A stretch of 64,000 nt of DNA from Larus michahellis (lineage: Eukaryota; Chordata; Aves; Charadriiformes; Laridae). Where the stretch lies: positions 103,012,301 to 103,076,300 of the forward strand of contig NC_133896.1 in the NCBI RefSeq assembly GCF_964199755.1, written 5' to 3'. Shown one piece after another: positions 12,801 to 20,878 of the stretch. How positions within the stretch are numbered: position 1 is the first letter of the stretch; every line of letters starts with the position of its first letter. The notes below the pieces were generated by a model. That model saw nothing but the letters and a program-made list of their open reading frames with translations, did no database searches and had not been told where the DNA came from. The position numbers and the translations under genes are program-made.

Positions 12801-14993
12801 TGTATAGAAAAGTGAATTAAAAAGATGACACTTAGAATCTGGGATCCCAGCTCCTCCTCTTAAATTCTCTTTCAGTGCTTGAGATTCCAGCTCAGAAGGA
12901 TGTGTGTGAAAATTAGCACAACCTTTAATAGGAAGTATTTGCCTAATTTGCAAGTCCTTACAGTGCTGCTGAACAGTACTTGCAGGAGGGTAAAGAAATG
13001 CAGCCTGTACTTGAGACAAACACTGCAGCTAGAATGAAATGCTCATGGTGTCTTCCCTTGGCACAGCTTCCTCTGTGCTGGCACAAACATCTGATGAACA
13101 AATGTCTCTCATCCCAGGGGGGAAATTTCCATCCCATCTGGTGCAGCTCCAAAGCCTTAACTGTGAAACAGGGGAGTAAAGATTGCTGAGTAGGGATGAC
13201 CTTGCCCGTGGAGCTTTCTTGTTAACTCAGTTTACTTGCCTTGCTGCACTTTCAGCAAAGACTAACCTCTGAAACACATTTTTATTAAGTCCTCTATGGA
13301 GGAAGAAAACAAATGTGATTTTGAACAAATATTTTATCATTGAGGATTAACTATTTGTCGTAAGATGGAGAGTCCTGTCTGCTGCTGCTTTTGGTCCCAC
13401 TTCCTTGACCGTTTAGAGCTTGTATGCAGTCATGATGAAAATACTGCTTTAAGTTCATCTTAGCAGGAGAAATATAACAATAGTTTTGTCTTCTCATCAA
13501 TACATTGCTGATGAAAGAAGTATTTGTCTTTCATGGTTGGGCGTGCACGATGAAGCCTTGGATTGAAAGCCTTTTGTTCTTCCTTTAAACATGGTGAAGG
13601 GAACAGAAGATGGGAAAAACAAAGCAGATTTGGTTGCAGCAGAGTTGTATGGTTTTATTGCTTTGATTTTTCCGACAAATTGACCAAAATGGAAATGAAA
13701 ACTGACTCTTGTTTTCTAATGTGGTCAGTAAATCTGCAAGAAGTTTTTTTGAAGTTTCAGATTTTGGGTAATGAATGAACACAGAAGCCTTGGAGTCAGT
13801 CATTCTGGTGTGATATTTCCTCTCTCCAATTCTGCAATGAAAAATAGTAATAAAAAAATAAAAATCTGGAATTCAGTGTTGCTTCAGATGCTTTTCTTTT
13901 AGCTCTGAATAGGGTACTAATTGCAGGGATCTGACAGCTCTTAGGCATTAATCACTTGTACTTGCTCTTACTTTAGATATTTAATTTAGTTGAAAAATAA
14001 TTATTCTTGAATTTGTTATTGTAATAATTGCCATTAATAACCCAGCAAGGTAGTTGTCCTTTAGCATTACATCAGGGCAAAAAGATAGTAAGATAGCTCT
14101 TGTCTGAAGACTTAGAAATCTAGAGAATATCAGGGAGCTGGGGAGTGGTGAGGAAGAGGAATACCAGAAACAAAATGTCATGACAGGCATCTTGGGGTCT
14201 TCACAGTTGGGATTTATGCAATAGGCTTATGCAATTTGGCTGTACTTTTTTATAAAGGAAGAAGACAAGATGTCAGATGCAAAAGAAATAATAGGGAGAC
14301 GAGGAAGGTGAAGGAAGAAGAATGTGAAATGACAGGTGGTTGGGACTATTTTGGAAGCAGAACAAAGCCATGTGCTGACAGTGGTATCAGTTGTGGCTGA
14401 TGTGACAGAAGAGCAAAAAGTATTTTTTCGTAGGGAGGCTGCCCATTTCAGCTAGATGAGTAAGTTATGTTAAGGTGTGATGTTCCAGACAGTGAAATGG
14501 GCTTCCTGAAGTCTAGCAGTAGCTGTCTCCCTCTCTGCTGATGGTCTGCTCCTGATGCAGTGACCTGGTGGCAGGCATAGAGAGCACCAGTGACTTTGCT
14601 CTGAGGGTGCAGCAGGAGCAGGGTTGCCCCAGTGTGAGGGGGATCCTGAGCTGGGGGTAGTGGTGGGGTTCTTCAGTGGCCCCAAGATGATGCCCAGGGA
14701 GCCTGGTCAGGGCAGCAGGGCCCAGGGCCAGGCACCGGCATCCACATGGCACTGTTTGGGGCAAGCCTGGGGGCCTGGCCAAACCAAAATTGTGTCCCTG
14801 GGCTTGAAAAGAGCAGGGGACTAGGGGCATGATGGGGACCAGGGTAGGGATGAAAGGCAGGTCACAGAAATTAATGTTTGTCAGTGCTCCTGCAGTCTGA
14901 CAGGGTTGACCCTATCTTATGATAGGAAGAGTTAAAATGGAGTCAGACTTTTAGCAGTAAATGTGACCCACAACTACATAGTACGTTGTCTTT

Positions 14994-14995
<2 letters not shown>
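12801..14995. other. Unannotated host DNA, no gene seen
   Basis: No exon or named repeat recognised. A G-rich patch at about 14520-14830 has overlapping open frames on both strands (minus 14513-14830, plus 14624-14824), which is typical of GC-rich noncoding sequence. The stretch at about 13970-14060 is AT-rich with several TAAT-type motifs. Confidence 0.5.

Positions 14996-15026
<31 letters not shown>
14996..15026. repeat. 31-base poly(T) tract
   Basis: An uninterrupted run of 31 T bases, the longest homopolymer noted in the window. On the minus strand it is a poly(A) run, as would be left by a retrocopy whose body lies to the right. I saw no polyadenylation signal just upstream of it on that strand and no recognisable transcript body. 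It is therefore recorded only as a homopolymer. Confidence 0.9.
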
Positions 15027-15568
15027 CTCCTGAGGCCGGCTTTTCCTCTGTTTTTCCCCTGGTGCTGCCTAAATAGCAAATGATTTTGAGAAGCCAGCTC
15101 CAGGACGTGGTTATGAATAACAAAGTACAGGGAGAACGTGTGTGCCAAAACCAGATGCTACTGTGCCAGACGACTGCTGCTGCAGCACGGCTGCCTACAC
15201 TGCAGCTGGATGGGAACAGAACTGAGCAATAGACTGGATCTGTAGGTCAGCAAGTCACTGGGCCATTGAGCTCTCAGGAGTTCCTTACTCATACCTCTGA
15301 CTCTGACAATATTCAGCCTTCTTGGGCATGGATTGACTGCCACGGCCTTTGAGTCAGCAAAAACACTGTTTCTGGCTTGGATGCTTGTGTTTTAGTTTTA
15401 AGCAAGGATCAAGATTCTTTTCCCCTCCTGCCCTTCTCGCTTATCTTGTGCGATGGTTAACAAAGCAGCCTGAATACAGAGAGGAGGGGTGTAAGTGTCC
15501 ATTACATACACTTATTTCGCTGGTCCCTGCAACAAAACTAGTACGTGTGCTGTGTGTGAGGTGAAGAG

Positions 15569-15592
15569 GGGACAGTCTTGTCAGACTGTCCC
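15569..15592. repeat. Perfect 10-bp inverted repeat with 4-base loop
   Basis: The arm at 15569-15578 (gggacagtct) is exactly complementary to 15583-15592 (agactgtccc), with the loop 'tgtc' between. It could fold as a hairpin in DNA or RNA. It lies about 35 bp left of a CpG-rich patch. No transcription unit is apparent, so the function is unknown, and such a short stem can arise by chance in 64 kb. Confidence 0.85.
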
Positions 15593-15625
15593 TGCAAGTT
15601 AAGCCTTATCTAGAGTCAAGCCCCT

Positions 15626-15775
15626 GCCAGCGCTGCGGCTGCCGGCGGTGGCACGGGGCCTCTCAGCACCTCGGACAGCGCCCGCCTCACCCTCCGCCCC
15701 TCACCCTGCCTCCGGCCTCCCACCCGTGCGTCCAAATGCATAAAGCCAGTGGCCAACCTGGTCACGGCCGGTGGA
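15626..15775. promoter_or_regulatory. Small isolated CpG-rich patch (candidate promoter or enhancer)
   Basis: About 150 bp with well over a dozen CpG dinucleotides and very high GC, for example 'gcgctgcggctgccggcggt' and several 'ccgc/ccgg' runs, embedded in CpG-poor AT-rich DNA. High CpG retention suggests an unmethylated regulatory element or a young GC-rich insertion. There is no TATA box or recognisable first exon next to it. It is shorter than the 200-bp minimum normally used for CpG islands. Confidence 0.35.
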
Positions 15776-16382
15776 CTGCTCCAAGTAATTTCTGCCTCTG
15801 AACTAGAACTGAGAAGCGTCTTTCCTCACTCACTGGGGGAATTGGAAAAATATTGTCAGGAATCATCTCATTTTTCTTCTTCCTGAGAAGAGAATTTAAA
15901 TTCTATTCTTTACAACAAGAGTTGGCATCTCATTCATAGCAATTAAAACCTTCCTTATTCACCCAGTGAGGAAAAAATTCAACTCTGCCTATCCCAAGCT
16001 GTGAAAGCATGCAAGAGCAGTGAGTGTATAGAGATTGTAGGCACTATTAGAAAGCATTGGTGTCTAATTGCTTCAACTTGGACCACAAGGGAAGGTGAAA
16101 GTTATCTATTCCTGGTGCTACTATTGTTTCATTTGTTGATAAAAAACCCATCCTTTGGCATTCCTTTTGGCTGTGAATGAGTAGGATTCATTAAAAAATA
16201 TGTGTTCTTTTGTAGACCGTTGCAAAATTTTGGAGTATTTTTGTTGCCAATTCTTATTGGAGAATCTCAGGAACTTTTTTCCTCACCGATATGAGCAGAA
16301 TAAAAATATATTTCTACAGTCCTCAATACTTGGGCTGCTAAAGCCTCCGTATATCTCTTTTCACTTGCAGCACAGTCATTTG
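15776..16382. other. Unannotated flank left of the provirus
   Basis: Unique-looking AT-rich host sequence that runs up to the retroviral target site. No gene or named repeat is recognised. Confidence 0.6.
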
Positions 16383-16386
16383 AATA
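16383..16386. repeat. Left target-site duplication of the provirus (AATA)
   Basis: AATA lies just outside the TG end of the left LTR and recurs just outside the CA end of the right LTR. Four bases is the usual duplication length of gammaretroviruses. The match extends to 'aatatg' on both sides only because the LTR itself begins with TG. Confidence 0.8.
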
Positions 16387-16921
16387 TGTTATAAACACGT
16401 CGAGTCAATCAAAAGTTTGATCAATTTTTATTGAATAAGAAAGCAAAAGCAGCGCTGGGCGGCCGGGGAGTCGCAGCTCCGCCAGGCTGGCAAATTGCAA
16501 AGCACACGGGTCCTCCTTTTATCTTCGCAGGGGCGGATGTCGCGGCTGCTGAGCACATCTAGCTTTTCCACGTACGTGTCTCTTTCTAAAGCACAAAGTT
16601 AGTTAATATTTACATGAAGATACAGGTTGAACACACTCCTTCTTGCAAAACAATTTCTTAGGCTCACACGTGGTCGCACAAGGGCCCCTATCTCTATGGC
16701 AACATTGTTCTCTAAACCCTTAGTTTACCCCATATAAGGCCTAAGGTTATCGCGAGCTAGAGTTGTTGCCACATCAATGGTCGAGAAATTTTCTTCTCGG
16801 CGTCTTGTGGTCTGGCCAGGTCTTGCCAAACAGGATGTTCTAATTCACAAGGTAGTTCTATCATGTCACGGCCCTGCTCGGTTTCTATCTTTCAGCAAAT
16901 TACCCTTAGATATCTATTACA
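16387..16921 (-). repeat. 3' LTR of the provirus
   Basis: 535 bp, bounded by TG...CA, and the same length as the other LTR with no indels seen. On the minus strand it carries a TATA-like GATAAAAGG (16515-16523) and an AATAAA signal (16427-16432). The U3 region is the right-hand part. Differences from the 5' LTR by eye are a G/A in 'gttt(g/a)atc', G/C in 'ggct(g/c)gc', T/C in 'gga(t/c)gtc', A/G in 'tcc(a/g)cgt', C/T in 'gata(c/t)agg' and C/T in 'caca(c/t)gtgg'. Most are transitions. Confidence 0.96.
16427..16432 (-). promoter_or_regulatory. Polyadenylation signal AATAAA in 3' LTR
   Basis: AATAAA on the minus strand, about 40 bp before the LTR end and downstream of the TATA-like box. This is where proviral transcripts would be cleaved. 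The same hexamer is kept in the 5' LTR at 20919-20924. Confidence 0.75.
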
Positions 16922-17132
16922 ACTCCCCTCTTTTTCTGTTCATCAGTAATTTGCTGATTAAACCTAGCTAGTGCTTCACAGGCCTTCCCTAGCTCTAACT
17001 GATCTCCGGAAACATTTTCCATTTCTAATCCTGACTGCCTTATAACCATTAACTGTACTTTTTCCATCCTGCTTTTAACAAAGCTCACAAACTTATTAAG
17101 AACGCATGGACCTATAGTTCCGTGCCCCAGGA
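16906..17132 (-). pseudogene. Env transmembrane-subunit cytoplasmic tail remnant
   Basis: An open minus-strand frame containing G-P-C-V-L-N followed by K-F-V-S-F-V-K-S-R, then an acidic Gln/Glu-rich tail ending in ITDEQKKRG. A GPC-x-LN motif just after the membrane span, followed by a basic amphipathic tail, is typical of the gammaretroviral Env TM subunit. The frame overlaps the polypurine tract and stops inside the 3' LTR, as env often does. Upstream in this frame the fusion peptide, the immunosuppressive-like region with CX6CC, and the membrane span are not recognisable. The rest of TM has therefore been deleted or shifted out of frame. The Env assignment is inferred from the motif and the position. 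Confidence 0.65.
16922..16936 (-). promoter_or_regulatory. Polypurine tract (plus-strand primer site)
   Basis: Read on the minus strand this is a purine run, 'agaaaaagaggggagt', ending at the first base of the 3' LTR. Retroviruses start second-strand synthesis from such a tract. Position and composition fit exactly, with only the final T breaking the run. Confidence 0.85.
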
Positions 17133-17884
17133 CTCGTGACAGTTTGAATCATGCGATTATCCTCCCACCTACTTAATGTCCATTTAAATGGTTGGTGAGA
17201 GTATCTGTGTACACTTACAAAATTTAGTAAAATTAAAATTAGAATGTGGCGAGAAGGGTGGAAACCCGGCCGGTTGATAAGTTTAGTTTGAACACTCACT
17301 CCAGTTACCCAGTCCTTTTCAGTGCTATCACTCCTCCCGGGGCATTTCGTGCGATTCCCTTGGTTAACACTGAGGCAGTCCTCCCAGTGTCTTTGTACAG
17401 TCCCACTTTTTGGGTTCTGTTCTCCACAGCTTTTTACTCCTCTGCCTCGCTCGTCGACCCGGTTGCTTCGAGCCACGAGGGGTATCATCTTCTCGGCAGC
17501 AGGGGTAGTCTTCAGGAGAATAAATGCAATTTTTAGTCGCTTGCTTCTGTGCATTTCAGGTGAATCACACTGAACCCCTTTAGGTGTCTTGTGACAACAC
17601 ACTTTAATAATGATGTCAATTACAAATGGAGCAGGTTCGCTAGGGTGATAGCAATCATACTCGGGTTTAATACCCCGTGCAAATATCTCCCGCCATTCAC
17701 CAGATTGCTCCTGGATTTTACCATTAAATATTTTTTTGTCTAGAGCCAATTTGGTGAGCTCACGCTCTTTGTCTCCACAAGGTTGGCAAACCCCTCGAGG
17801 GGGTATCTCGTAATGGCAATGGGTCCTCCTCCGTTCTCGACACCCTTTACAAATAAAACAAATAAAAAGGATAACAATTACAGC
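17096..17884 (-). pseudogene. Env-position open frame of uncertain identity (262 residues, no Met start near its head)
   Basis: An uninterrupted minus-strand frame runs from just after a TGA at 17885-17887 to a TAA at 17096. It opens with a hydrophobic segment (AVIVILFICFIC), then a Cys- and Arg-rich stretch with C-x2-C spacing (GVCQPCGDKE). A region with CYHPSEPAPF and a double Cys (KVCCHKTPKGVQC) follows, then a basic stretch, and near the C-terminus a second hydrophobic segment (HILILILLNFVSV). The position, N-terminal hydrophobic segment and cysteines suit the start of an Env surface subunit, and NRT is a possible glycosylation site. I do not recognise the SU receptor-binding pattern, a furin site or the TM signature. 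No ATG lies near the head, and an upstream ATG at 17985 is in another frame and soon stops. It is most likely env with internal deletion and frameshifts. An unrelated acquired sequence cannot be excluded. Confidence 0.45.
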
Positions 17885-18016
17885 TCAGAATGTCACACTT
17901 GATTCTTATGCCCCCCGTATCACCGTAACCGTACTCTGCCGATATGCTGTAGTCGCTCACTTGTACTACAGTTATATGTGTCCATTTATAATGTCCTGAA
18001 GGCAATCTTCAGATCT
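17885..18016 (-). pseudogene. Pol-env junction with broken env leader
   Basis: On the minus strand, just after the integrase remnant stops, an ATG at 17985 opens a frame beginning MDTYNCSTSERLQ that ends at a TGA after 22 codons. The following hydrophobic segment, which starts the 262-residue frame, lies in a different phase. A six-G run between the two is a plausible place for an indel. This suggests the env start codon and leader have been split from the body. The start assignment is inference from position. Confidence 0.35.
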
Positions 18017-18266
18017 CTAGGTGGGCTTGTCACTTCTCAAGAATAGTCTTTTAATGGTCCTTTTACGCGGCTTGCATGAGTCCAGCCTCTCTGCTGTCCG
18101 GATGGCTGTTTCTGTGGTGAGTAAAACAACAAAAGGTCCTTCCCAACGGGGTGTCAGAGAAGCTTCTTTCTAAGTTTTGACTAATACCTGGTCCCCAGGT
18201 TGGATTTGATGGAGAGAGATACCTAACGGAGGTCTCTGTGTCGCTAGTTCTTTCCTCCGTAACTTC
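18017..18266 (-). pseudogene. Integrase C-terminal domain remnant
   Basis: The minus-strand frame contains HQIQPGDQVLVKT, then a TAG stop (18170-18172), then KEASLTPRWEGPFVVLLTT, ending at a TAG (18017-18019). The P-G-D-x-V-L-V-K, P-x-W-E-G-P-F and V-L-L-T-T blocks are the SH3-like C-terminal domain of gammaretroviral integrase, which binds DNA. The catalytic DDE core and the HHCC domain are absent. This piece follows directly on the truncated RT, in a different frame, so a deletion of roughly 2 kb joined them. Non-functional. Confidence 0.85.
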
Positions 18267-18396
18267 CAAACAAATTGGGAGACTCTGTAAAGTCATGTGG
18301 CAGGACCGTCCATCGTAGTTGCTGTTTCCTATGCGTTACAGAGTCTTTCCATTCAAAGGCAAAGTAATCTCTACATTCTTCTGCTAAAGGACAGGC
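18244..18396 (-). pseudogene. Reverse transcriptase continuation after an in-frame stop
   Basis: After the TAG at 18397-18399 the same phase stays open for 50 codons. It contains CPLAEEC, YFAFEW, LRWTVLPHDF and SPNLFG, which follow the RT palm sequence of gammaretroviruses at the expected distance. The usual LPQGF-type block reads LPHDF here. Homology ends just after NLFG, where the sequence changes to integrase. The catalytic Y-x-D-D motif, the thumb and RNase H are therefore missing. Confidence 0.85.
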
Positions 18397-19179
18397 CTAG
18401 AAGGCATCTTTCAAATCAATAACACTGTACCATTTATATTCAGGGCTTAGTTGGTTTAGGATTGTATGTGGGTTTGCCACCACGGAAAAGCGAGTAACCG
18501 TCCAAGCATTTACCACTCGTAGGTCTTGTACCAGACGGAAAGACCCATCTGATTTCTTAACTGGTAATATAGGGGTGTTGTGTGGTGACATACAAGGCTC
18601 TAAGAGACCTTTGGCTATGAGGGGGTTACTAACTGGCCGCAGGCCCTCCCGGCCTTCTTTCGAAATCGGGTATTGCTTTACCCGAATTGGTTGATCAGGT
18701 TCCTTGATTGAAATAGTGATTGGCTTAATATTTAATTTCCCTACTGATTCAGGGTTATACCAAACTTCCGGATTGATTTTTGTCTCATCTTCTGTGGTTA
18801 GGACGCATAGTTTAACAGTTAATTTACCAACTCTTGCTTCCAAACTGATTCCCAATTCGGTCATCAAATCTCTACCTAGGAGGTTATATTCCGCTTCTGG
18901 GACTAGTAAAAACGTTCCTATCCCATTTCTATTAGGGGCTTCTATCACTACTTCTTTTATTACTGGGACCTTAAACGGTTCCCCTTTCGCCCTGATGACT
19001 TGGAGTTTCTCTTTCGACTCACTACACCCTAATGGCAATCTCTGCACCGTTGATCTTTCGGCACCCAAGTCCACTAGAAACTCGAATACCTCATGCTGGG
19101 GACCTAGTTTAAGTTTTATCAAGGGCTCTGCAATTTTAGGGGTCCCCAGCAAATAAAGCCCCTGACCCCCTAGTCTTCT
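18397..19179 (-). pseudogene. Protease plus N-terminal reverse transcriptase (pol 5' part)
   Basis: A 260-residue open frame on the minus strand. The first part is an aspartic protease: strand region LIKLKLG, active-site loop FLVDLGAERS (D-L-G at 19063-19071), and the second hallmark NLLGRDLMTELG. The RT fingers follow: VKQYPIS, GLLEPCMSPHNTPILPVKK, FRLVQDLRVVN, then DLKDAF just before a TAG. Protease would mature Gag-Pol and RT would copy the genome, but both are inactive here. The catalytic Thr/Ser of the D-T/S-G triad is Leu, and RT is cut before its active site. The frame is offset by -1 from the gag stop at 19170-19172 and is closed upstream by a TAA (19180-19182), so neither readthrough nor a simple overlap slip would enter it. 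Homology is confident. The inactivity call rests on the visible residues. Confidence 0.9.
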
Positions 19180-19385
19180 TTAAAAATCTGCTCGTCTTGC
19201 ATCCTTTTTCGGCAGTTACGCTTTAAGTGTCCCCGCTTATGGCAGTAACAACACTCTACGGCCTGGGTGTTATGCTCTTTCCTCCTAGGGTCGGTTGGGC
19301 CCCTTCTGGGGTTTTCTCGTCTGATTTGATTTTGCCCTTCTCTGACAGCCGCCAGCAGAATTCTAGCCTGTTTCTTTTGGCTCTC
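19170..19385 (-). pseudogene. gag nucleocapsid with one CCHC zinc knuckle
   Basis: A 71-residue open minus-strand frame ending at TAG (19170-19172). It is rich in Arg/Lys and Gln and contains one knuckle, C-C-Y-C-H-K-R-G-H-L-K-R-N-C (19212-19253), which fits C-x2-C-x4-H-x4-C exactly. A single knuckle is usual for gammaretroviruses, where NC binds and packages genomic RNA. The frame is cut off upstream by a TAA (19386-19388), and the preceding capsid end lies in another phase. The knuckle itself is intact. Confidence 0.88.
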
Positions 19386-19520
19386 TTAATAATTCATCTG
19401 GCCCCCTTTATTGCCAGTCTTCTATTCTTTCTAGCTTTCTCCTGATATCGTTCTATGACTTAGCAACAAATTGTGTTTTTAGTAATGCCTGGCCCACCTG
19501 GCTTTCGGGGTCTAGTCCAG
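19386..19520 (-). pseudogene. gag capsid C-terminal end, split over frames
   Basis: In a phase different from both the capsid N-domain frame and the NC frame, the minus strand reads LDPESQVGQALLKTQF, then a TAG at 19453-19455, then DIRRKLERIEDWQ. This corresponds to the last helices of a gammaretroviral capsid, where a D-I-x-x-K-L-E block precedes the nucleocapsid. At least one stop and one frame change separate it from the knuckle. Confidence 0.6.
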
Positions 19521-20050
19521 AGTACACGTATTCCCTGGATTGTCATTTCCCGGAGGTTCACCATGTTATTTCTATGCGCCGGGTCCTGATTGTCCCAAAT
19601 GGGCCGCTGTAAGGGCCAATTTACATCTCCGGGGGGACCATGCTGATGCCTCTGATCCCAATGCTTCATGCCTGCCGTTCTGATCATTCCTTGTTCTTCG
19701 TTTGTGAACAAGATCTTTAAAATAGACTCCATCTCGTCCCAAGTATAAATGTTAGGCCCGAGGAATTGATCAAAACGTTCTGCTACCCCTAATGGGTCTT
19801 CTAACAGGTGTCCCATTTCTTTCTTAAATTCCCTCACATCCCTGGAGCTGAGGGGTACAGATACAAATCCAACTCCGGGTTGTGGTTCCCCCATAGCAGT
19901 CTCCCTTAAGGGATACAATAAATTTCCCTTCCTCCTTTCTCTATTTTGACTTCTAGTTATTCTTCGATTAGAAGGAGGAGCCTCTTCCCCAGGTTCTGTG
20001 GGGGCTGTTGGAGGGAGATCTTGCTCAGGACCTTGCGGAGGGGGGGACAT
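19460..20050 (-). pseudogene. gag p12-like and capsid N-terminal domain
   Basis: A 196-residue open frame. Residues 1-27 are Pro/Glu-rich (p12-like spacer), followed by a basic patch RRITRSQNRERR. From about residue 44 (LLYPLRE) it matches a gammaretroviral capsid N-terminal domain: VPLSSRDVREFKKEM, LEDPLGVAERFDQFL, TWDEMESILKILFT, a WPLQRPIWD block and NNMVNLREM. Capsid forms the virion core shell. At about residue 176 the similarity stops and the sequence goes straight to the capsid's last part in another phase. The intervening segment, which should hold the major homology region, is therefore deleted. The ATG used here is internal. The natural gag start lies upstream at 20475, in a different frame. 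Confidence 0.88.
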
Positions 20051-20475
20051 AGAGTGGGAGAGACACTGAAGGTTCGTCTACATCCCACTTTTTCTTCCTA
20101 TCATTTTTTTTCTTTTCTTTTAATGGAAACAAATTAGCGGCCTGAGCCGTGTTCAGGATCTATAAAAAGGCGTATTCACTCTCCTCCTTATCAAATGGTC
20201 GTTTGCCATTAACATATACGTTTTAATTGTTGACATATCCAATCCTCTAAGGATCTATGAATTGGCCAATATAAATCTTTTCTTATATGTTTTCTTCCCC
20301 ATATCTCCATACAATAATAGACCAATTTCTCCTTGGACTTTCCTTTTCAAAAAGGGGAACTATCCCAATATCTAATCATTAGGCCTAATGGGCTATCTTG
20401 GGGTATATCGGGGAGCCCACCCCCACCCCGTATCTCCTGCATGGAACCAGAAGTCCTACTTTTCTTCTGTCCCAT
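20051..20475 (-). pseudogene. gag matrix (MA), interrupted
   Basis: The minus-strand ATG at 20473-20475 opens with Met-Gly-Gln, the N-terminal Gly expected for myristoylation and membrane targeting. The frame reads 42 codons to a TGA (20347-20349), continues through blocks such as KDLYWPIHRSLEDW, and meets a TAA at 20209-20211. From about 20212 an adjacent phase continues sensibly (NGKRPFDKEE), meets TAG at 20160-20162, then runs on through a Lys-rich segment to DEPSVSLPLYVPP, which resembles a late-domain region. A seven-C run near 20041-20050 shifts it out of phase with the p12/capsid frame. Matrix is therefore broken by at least three stops and two frame changes. Confidence 0.75.
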
Positions 20476-20856
20476 CTTCCGAAAGTGCCTTCTTTCACTC
20501 AAAATTCACTCACTTCCCTCCGTTCGTGGCCCACGCCCTCGCGGACAATGGGAACCGCACTATTAGGAGGTCCACATTCACTTCATCCGGTGGACTACTA
20601 CGCCCAGTGGACGTCTCAGTCACTCACACTCCGGGTACCCAACCCCGACCGAACGGAACCGCAATATACTCACTCACACCCGAGTCTTCGTCCGGCTCTT
20701 CGTGCACAAAAATTACGGGGTTACTGCAGTCCTTTTTTATTCTTTTTGCTTTCTTATCCAGGTTCGGAAAATCCAAGATATCTAGCCTGGGGTTTTCCCT
20801 GGGACCATCCGAAGATGGGGCGCCTTCCCAGAGTCCACTCCAAACCAGGTGTCTGG
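20476..20856 (-). other. Proviral 5' leader
   Basis: About 380 nt between the primer-binding site and the gag ATG. In related viruses this region holds the splice donor and packaging signal. I could not identify either with confidence. Long plus-strand open frames across it (20388-20912) are antisense to the virus and have no recognisable domain, so they are not called as genes. Confidence 0.6.
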
Positions 20857-20874
20857 ATCCGAGTCACTGCACCA
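20857..20874 (-). promoter_or_regulatory. Primer-binding site, tRNA-His type
   Basis: The plus strand reads 'atccgagtcactgcacca', which equals the 3' end of tRNA-His (GTG) with CCA at 17 of 18 positions (T in place of G at position 12). It lies four bases inside the 5' LTR, as expected. First-strand synthesis would start here. The family would be written as an 'H'-primed ERV. Confidence 0.88.
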
Positions 20875-20878
20875 AATT

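Noticed and set aside
14951..15148. Minus-strand frame with a poly-Lys run
   Set aside because: The Lys run is the 31-T tract read in reverse. Not coding.
18704..19156. Plus-strand 150-codon frame
   Set aside because: Exact antisense shadow of the protease/RT frame. The minus strand carries the recognisable motifs.
19180..19190. Slippery sequence for -1 frameshifting at the gag end ('tttttaaa')
   Set aside because: In the gag phase it does not fit the X-XXY-YYZ pattern, and the destination frame meets TAA at once.
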